A DNA stretch of 38,571 nt from Sphingomonadales bacterium (GTDB lineage: Bacteria > Pseudomonadota > Alphaproteobacteria > Sphingomonadales > Sphingomonadaceae). The notes below the pieces were generated by a model. It did not search any database, was not told the DNA's origin, and saw only the letters and a list, made by a program, of their open reading frames with translations. Below, piece after piece: positions 34,908 to 38,571 of this stretch. The stretch is taken from contig JAGWUU010000003.1 of the NCBI GenBank assembly GCA_028868335.1, positions 1 to 38,571 of the forward strand. The letters run 5' to 3'. Position 1 is the first letter of the stretch. Every line of letters starts with the position of its first letter. The position numbers and the translations under genes were made by a program.

Positions 34908-35482
34908 CTGCAATCCTCCTCCGTCTCCTCCCCCTCTGGAACTGGCTGCGCGGGGCCGCTGGGGCGCTGCGTGGCCTCATAGGCCGCTACCCCCTGCAAG
35001 CGGCCCTGATCGCGTCGCTGTGCCTCTCTGGCTGGCTGTGGCACGGCTGGGATCGCGAGAAGGCGCACCATCTTTCAGACCGCGCCGCCGCAGAGGAAAC
35101 CATGCGCCAGTTTCGCGCGGCCTCGGACGCCAACGCCGCCGCCGCGATTGCCCAGGTCAAGGCGGCAGAGGCGCGGTCGGCGCAACAGGCAAAGGACAAC
35201 ACCCATGTCGAAACTGAAATCCGCACCGTGTATCGCGATCGCGCTGGGGCTTATGCTGACCGGATGCGCCTCGACCAGGTATGTCGCAGCGACCCCGCCG
35301 CCGCTACCCAAGATCACCCTGCCCCGCTCGATCACGGCCCCGGTGGTGAAGCCGTCGTTCTTGAACGCGCCGACTTCGACCAGCTCGTCGCCAATACCGC
35401 GCGGCTAGAGGCGGCGCATGAGTGGGGCGAGGGGCTGATCAGGGATGGGGCTGCGGTGGCTCTGCCGGAGCTGGTGCAATAA
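34901..35482 (+). CDS. Rz: Rz-like i-spanin
   Basis: GTG start at 34901; N-terminal TM and coiled periplasmic region; contains nested Rz1. Confidence 0.75.
   Translation: MLTAILLRLLPLWNWLRGAAGALRGLIGRYPLQAALIASLCLSGWLWHGWDREKAHHLSDRAAAEETMRQFRAASDANAAAAIAQVKAAEARSAQQAKDNTHVETEIRTVYRDRAGAYADRMRLDQVCRSDPAAATQDHPAPLDHGPGGEAVVLERADFDQLVANTARLEAAHEWGEGLIRDGAAVALPELVQ
35205..35408 (+). CDS. Rz1: Rz1-like o-spanin lipoprotein nested in Rz
   Basis: MSKLKSAPCIAIALGLMLTGCAST...PPPLPKITLP: lipobox LTGC, Pro-rich, alternate frame inside Rz. Confidence 0.85.
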   Translation: MSKLKSAPCIAIALGLMLTGCASTRYVAATPPPLPKITLPRSITAPVVKPSFLNAPTSTSSSPIPRG

Positions 35483-35488
35483 GGCCGG

Positions 35489-35845
35489 TCAGTTCGGTCG
35501 GCGCGCCTGCCGAGCCAACAAGGTCGCCGCGCTCTGCCCGACCGACACCGGCCCTTCGCTCGACAGCACGAAGTCAGCCGCCGCCATCAGCGCAACGCCA
35601 TCCGCTTCGCTGTCGTCAAGTTCGACCGGCGGTGACCCCGCTGCTTCCCACCGCTCGCGCAGTTCTTCCGAACCGTCCATGATTGCAAGTTCAAGCACGC
35701 GCAGATCGTCCCACGCGCCTTGCGGCACCCGGTTGCGCCCCGATGACCATGATTTTACGGTGTCGAGCCGAACCCCGTGAAGCGCTGCCGCCCCGGACTG
35801 GGTTAGTCCGAGGCGGGCGAGGCAGGCGGTGTAGATGGTCTTCAT
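35489..35845 (-). CDS. HTH transcriptional regulator
   Basis: MKTIYTACLARLGLTQSGAAALHGVRLDTVKSWSSGRNRVPQGAWDDLRVLE in ORF 35489..35896. Confidence 0.7.
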   Translation of the reverse strand: MKTIYTACLARLGLTQSGAAALHGVRLDTVKSWSSGRNRVPQGAWDDLRVLELAIMDGSEELRERWEAAGSPPVELDDSEADGVALMAAADFVLSSEGPVSVGQSAATLLARQARRPN

Positions 35846-36135
35846 CAGTATGCCCCGCAAAGGATCGCGATGTCTCCGCCTTCGGGGTTGCACCATCCTT
35901 CAGTGGCTGCGCGGTTCGCGGCAGACCGCGCCTCGATGTAAACGAGTGCGAGTCCGGTCATTCCAGCCTCATCGTCGAGTTCCTGCAACTGCACCATGTA
36001 GGTCGCTTCAGCTTCGATCGGGTTGGCGTCAGCAGCTTGAAAAACAGCCAGCGCGGCGTCCTCGGCGCGGGATTCATCGGACGCGTCTCCGCGACCCAAG
36101 TTCCACTCGATACCGATGTGCATGGACTTGAACAT
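35845..36135 (-). CDS. Hypothetical protein (96 aa)
   Basis: Stop overlaps start of the HTH gene. Confidence 0.6.
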   Translation of the reverse strand: MFKSMHIGIEWNLGRGDASDESRAEDAALAVFQAADANPIEAEATYMVQLQELDDEAGMTGLALVYIEARSAANRAATEGWCNPEGGDIAILCGAY

Positions 36136-36188
36136 TCGAGGTCTCCTTACCTATCGCGGTGGGCCGTCCCTCCGCTCTTGATGAACAC

Positions 36189-36216
36189 AGAATACACCTA
36201 TCGTGTATTAAGTCAA
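36189..36216 (-). promoter_or_regulatory. Minus-strand promoter (TTGACT / 16 nt / TATTCT) overlapping operator-like palindrome AATACAC-N5-GTGTATT
   Basis: -35 at 36211-36216, -10 at 36189-36194, inverted repeat 36191-36209; upstream of CDS 35845..36135. Confidence 0.6.
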
Positions 36217-36251
36217 GCATCAATCGCACTCGGTTCGTCGCATTTTTCTGC

Positions 36252-36428
36252 TCATTGCCTCCCCAGATCCAGGCGCCAGATAGCCTCCCGCTCCGCCGCC
36301 TCGCGATGGGCGGCAAGATGCCGGACCAGCACGTCAGCCGCGCCGGAGGTAAAATCTTCGCATGAGATGCCGAGGGCGTGCGCGAGTTCGGCGGATCGAT
36401 CCTTGTCGGCCTGCGTCACCTCAACCAT
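36252..36428 (-). CDS. Small hypothetical protein (58 aa) MVEVTQADKDRSAELAHALGISCEDFTSGAADVLVRHLAAHREAEREAIWRLDLGRQ-like
   Basis: Reverse-strand reading from ATG at 36428 to TGA at 36252; not in ORF track. Confidence 0.5.
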   Translation of the reverse strand: MVEVTQADKDRSAELAHALGISCEDFTSGAADVLVRHLAAHREAAEREAIWRLDLGRQ

Positions 36429-36801
36429 CGGTCTTGTCCTTCAATGCGCGGATTGCCCTATATAGGCTTTTCCCTGCGGCATAGCGCGGTTCCTGCATCG
36501 TGCCATGCGGAAACCACGCCTCGGCCTCTGCCGCCGCCTCGTCCAGCGCCTTGGCCCGCGCTTCGGCTTCGCGGTTGGCGATGATGGGGAGGATGGCGCG
36601 GGCGCTGTGTAGGTAGTGACGACGCGCCTGTTCGGCATCGTGATCTTCATAGAAGGCAGCAACACAACTTCCACTGTCGCAATAGCCTTCGTCAGGATTG
36701 GCATCGACGCCGCAGACTTCATCGAAGTCCAGACCCTCGGCATCGGCCAGCTTACGCGCCAGTTCCTCAACCAGCGCGTCGTCAGTGGTCGGTCCGGTCA
36801 T
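36421..36801 (-). CDS. Hypothetical protein
   Basis: ATG at 36801 in ORF 36421..36843; overlaps next gene start. Confidence 0.6.
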   Translation of the reverse strand: MTGPTTDDALVEELARKLADAEGLDFDEVCGVDANPDEGYCDSGSCVAAFYEDHDAEQARRHYLHSARAILPIIANREAEARAKALDEAAAEAEAWFPHGTMQEPRYAAGKSLYRAIRALKDKTDG

Positions 36802-37163
36802 GGCTGTTCTCCGAAGTAGGCGCGGGCGCGCAGCACATTCCATGCGAAGTCAGTCCCTAAATCGTCGCGCGTAAGGTCAATCTCTGTGAACGGTCGCAAA
36901 GCCCCCTCCGCCTTCGCCAGCTTCTCGCGCAGGTCGAGGATTTCGGCCAGTGGGTTTTCCATCCCGTGCGGGACAAAGATACTTCTGACGTGATGCAGAA
37001 GCCCCTCGCTGTTGTCCGTAGTTAAATCTCGCATGTCGCTGTCCACTTTGGACCAAACGACCACACCGTCTCGTTCAAAGACACGAACTGGAATACCGGG
37101 ATCAAATCTGATCGATATAGCATCAGACTTGGCCCGCTCCACAATATCGCTTTGGTCAGTCAT
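36798..37163 (-). CDS. Hypothetical protein
   Basis: ATG (MTDQSDIVERAK) at 37163 in ORF 36798..37352. Confidence 0.6.
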   Translation of the reverse strand: MTDQSDIVERAKSDAISIRFDPGIPVRVFERDGVVVWSKVDSDMRDLTTDNSEGLLHHVRSIFVPHGMENPLAEILDLREKLAKAEGALRPFTEIDLTRDDLGTDFAWNVLRARAYFGEQP

Positions 37164-37425
37164 GGCGGACTCCTCGGTTTTCGATCCGCTGTAGGAACTC
37201 CGTGACGTTGGCGCGCCATGTAGGATAAGGAATAGGCATACCGACTGTTCGCTCCAAAAGATCGACAGCCTCATCCCTCTCCGCGATGATCCCCGCGACG
37301 TGTTCATCGACAGCTTTCTGGATGACGGTAGCGGTGTGCCCAGGGAAGCCACCTGCTTGGTAGTAGGATATGGCTTCTGCCCACACCTTCATCGCATCGA
37401 AGGCGGGTTTGGTTTGGTCAGTCAT
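37156..37425 (-). CDS. Hypothetical protein
   Basis: ORF 37156..37425 (MTDQTKPAFDAMKVWAEAISYYQAGG). Confidence 0.6.
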   Translation of the reverse strand: MTDQTKPAFDAMKVWAEAISYYQAGGFPGHTATVIQKAVDEHVAGIIAERDEAVDLLERTVGMPIPYPTWRANVTEFLQRIENRGVRHD

Positions 37426-37429
37426 TGGG

Positions 37430-37696
37430 TTAATCCAGTCCGGTTTCGAGGCGCGCTTTGCTGACGAGGTTCGCCATTTCGCGGAACGTGTCGGCCAGTT
37501 CCTTTCGCCGCTCCTTCGACTTCGGGAGCCGGAACGTCACGGCGCTGCGGTCATCGTCGGCGGGAGGATGGTGCAGCCTGTCGCTGCTATGCAGGATCAT
37601 CTGGACGGCGCTATAGACCAACCCGGTGTTGCTCTCCTTCTCGATCAGCAACACTTCTGGGGTCAGTTCCTGACTGTAGACGTTAATTCGCATCAT
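37430..37696 (-). CDS. Hypothetical protein
   Basis: ORF 37430..37696. Confidence 0.6.
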   Translation of the reverse strand: MMRINVYSQELTPEVLLIEKESNTGLVYSAVQMILHSSDRLHHPPADDDRSAVTFRLPKSKERRKELADTFREMANLVSKARLETGLD

Positions 37697-37979
37697 CGTT
37701 CTCCTTCATCGCTTCGTGAGCGCGGATAGCTGCGGCTGTTTGCGTTTTCCGCGCGGCTTCGGTCCATGGCTCAGCCCAGCCATCGACCACTTCGAGGCGA
37801 GTTTTCAGGCGTTCAATCACGGCTTCGATGGCGGGATTTTTAGCATAGAGAGGAGTTTCTTCCCATCCCCAACCAAGCAACTGGTGGTGTGCTGCATCCC
37901 GATGCTCGTGAATATAATGTTGGCCATCGGGGCCATCATACATCCATGCGAGCGGCGTCAACTCGTCGTTCGTGGTCAT
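37683..37979 (-). CDS. Hypothetical protein
   Basis: ATG (MTTNDELTPLAWMYDGPDGQHYIHEH) at 37979 in ORF 37683..38033. Confidence 0.6.
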   Translation of the reverse strand: MTTNDELTPLAWMYDGPDGQHYIHEHRDAAHHQLLGWGWEETPLYAKNPAIEAVIERLKTRLEVVDGWAEPWTEAARKTQTAAAIRAHEAMKENDDAN

Positions 37980-37980
37980 G

Positions 37981-38457
37981 TCAGGTGGTCCTTTCAAACA
38001 GCAGTTTCGGTTCGGTCGGGTGCTTGTCGTCACGCAATCGAGATGCCCGCGACCACGACCCGCCCGCCGTCTCTGCGATGCACTTCCACCCAGCAGCGGC
38101 GAGCGATGTTCCCGGCTCGCGCTTCAAAATGTATGTGCCGATCCGGGTGTAGCCGAGCGCGAACGCGGCGCGGGCGGCGCGGCCATAGAGGAATGAGGGG
38201 GCATTCGGCGTTCCATCGGTGCAGAGCCGGGTCACTTCCAAGGTGCGCCCATCATCGCGCCGACGTGCGACAGGCCGGCCGACGATCACGACGCCGACTA
38301 GCGCCTCGTCGAGAATGGCCCCAATACTGAACTTGTGGCCGACTGGCGGGGTGTGATGCCGGTGATGCTGGCGCACGAACTCAGCTGCTTCCGCGAAGTC
38401 GAGAGGGACGGCGCGAAGTCCCACCCCTCCCCCCTGCGAGACAGCGGGGCGCGTCAT
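37981..38457 (-). CDS. XF1762-like family protein
   Basis: LDFAEAAEFVRQHHRHHTPPVGHKFSIGAIL...VGVVIVGRPVARRRDDGRTLEVTRLCTDG. Confidence 0.8.
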   Translation of the reverse strand: MTRPAVSQGGGVGLRAVPLDFAEAAEFVRQHHRHHTPPVGHKFSIGAILDEALVGVVIVGRPVARRRDDGRTLEVTRLCTDGTPNAPSFLYGRAARAAFALGYTRIGTYILKREPGTSLAAAGWKCIAETAGGSWSRASRLRDDKHPTEPKLLFERTT

Positions 38458-38571
38458 GCAGCTTCACCCGCGCACCACAGCCCGCATTCCGCGTCCATTT
38501 CTGGATCATCATCGAACAGGCCACCTGCGAACAGATCGGGTTGGCGCTGCACGTCGCGGATCAATTCGGCG
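38454..38571 (-). CDS. Partial CDS, C-terminus only: ...AELIRDVQRQPDLFAGGLFDDDPEMDAECGLWCAGEAA
   Basis: Open reverse frame entering from the right edge; stop TGA overlaps the next ATG. Confidence 0.5.
   Translation of the reverse strand, partial: AELIRDVQRQPDLFAGGLFDDDPEMDAECGLWCAGEAA

Noticed and set aside
1-38571. Integrase, attachment site or tRNA genes
   Set aside because: None could be supported by eye; the integrase may lie outside the window. A tRNAscan and integrase profile search on flanking sequence would decide.

Overview
This window looks like most of a temperate, contractile-tailed phage (prophage) genome, probably from an alphaproteobacterial, sphingomonad-like host (host is inference from high GC and protein style). 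Left to right: (1) a minus-strand operon of tiny genes ending in a protein built of near-identical 20-aa repeats that runs off the left edge; (2) a minus-strand immunity operon, S24/LexA-type repressor plus a translationally coupled lipoprotein with an OB-fold-like region, divergent from a Cro-like gene; (3) a plus-strand early operon of small genes, a helicase, an HNH-AP2 endonuclease, a VRR-NUC nuclease and a VirE-type primase/helicase; (4) an AT-rich intergenic region with ten exact TGTCCAC/GTGGACA copies, a candidate replication origin; (5) terminase, portal and head genes interrupted by a ~5 kb block of fibre/adhesin-like genes; (6) tail sheath, tube, a tail-assembly chaperone with a canonical -1 slippery heptamer (GGGTTTT), tape measure, baseplate and fibre; (7) a lysis cassette (holin-like genes, SAR-like endolysin, DUF6527-like gene, nested Rz/Rz1); (8) a convergent minus-strand cluster of small unknown genes including an HTH regulator and an XF1762-like protein. 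No integrase, tRNA, CRISPR or reverse transcriptase was recognised. The best leads are the iteron-like array, the repressor operators shared by two promoters, the lipoprotein coupled to the repressor, the SD-sequestering hairpin, and the repeat protein absent from the supplied ORF track. Family names come from motif recognition by eye; no database search was run.
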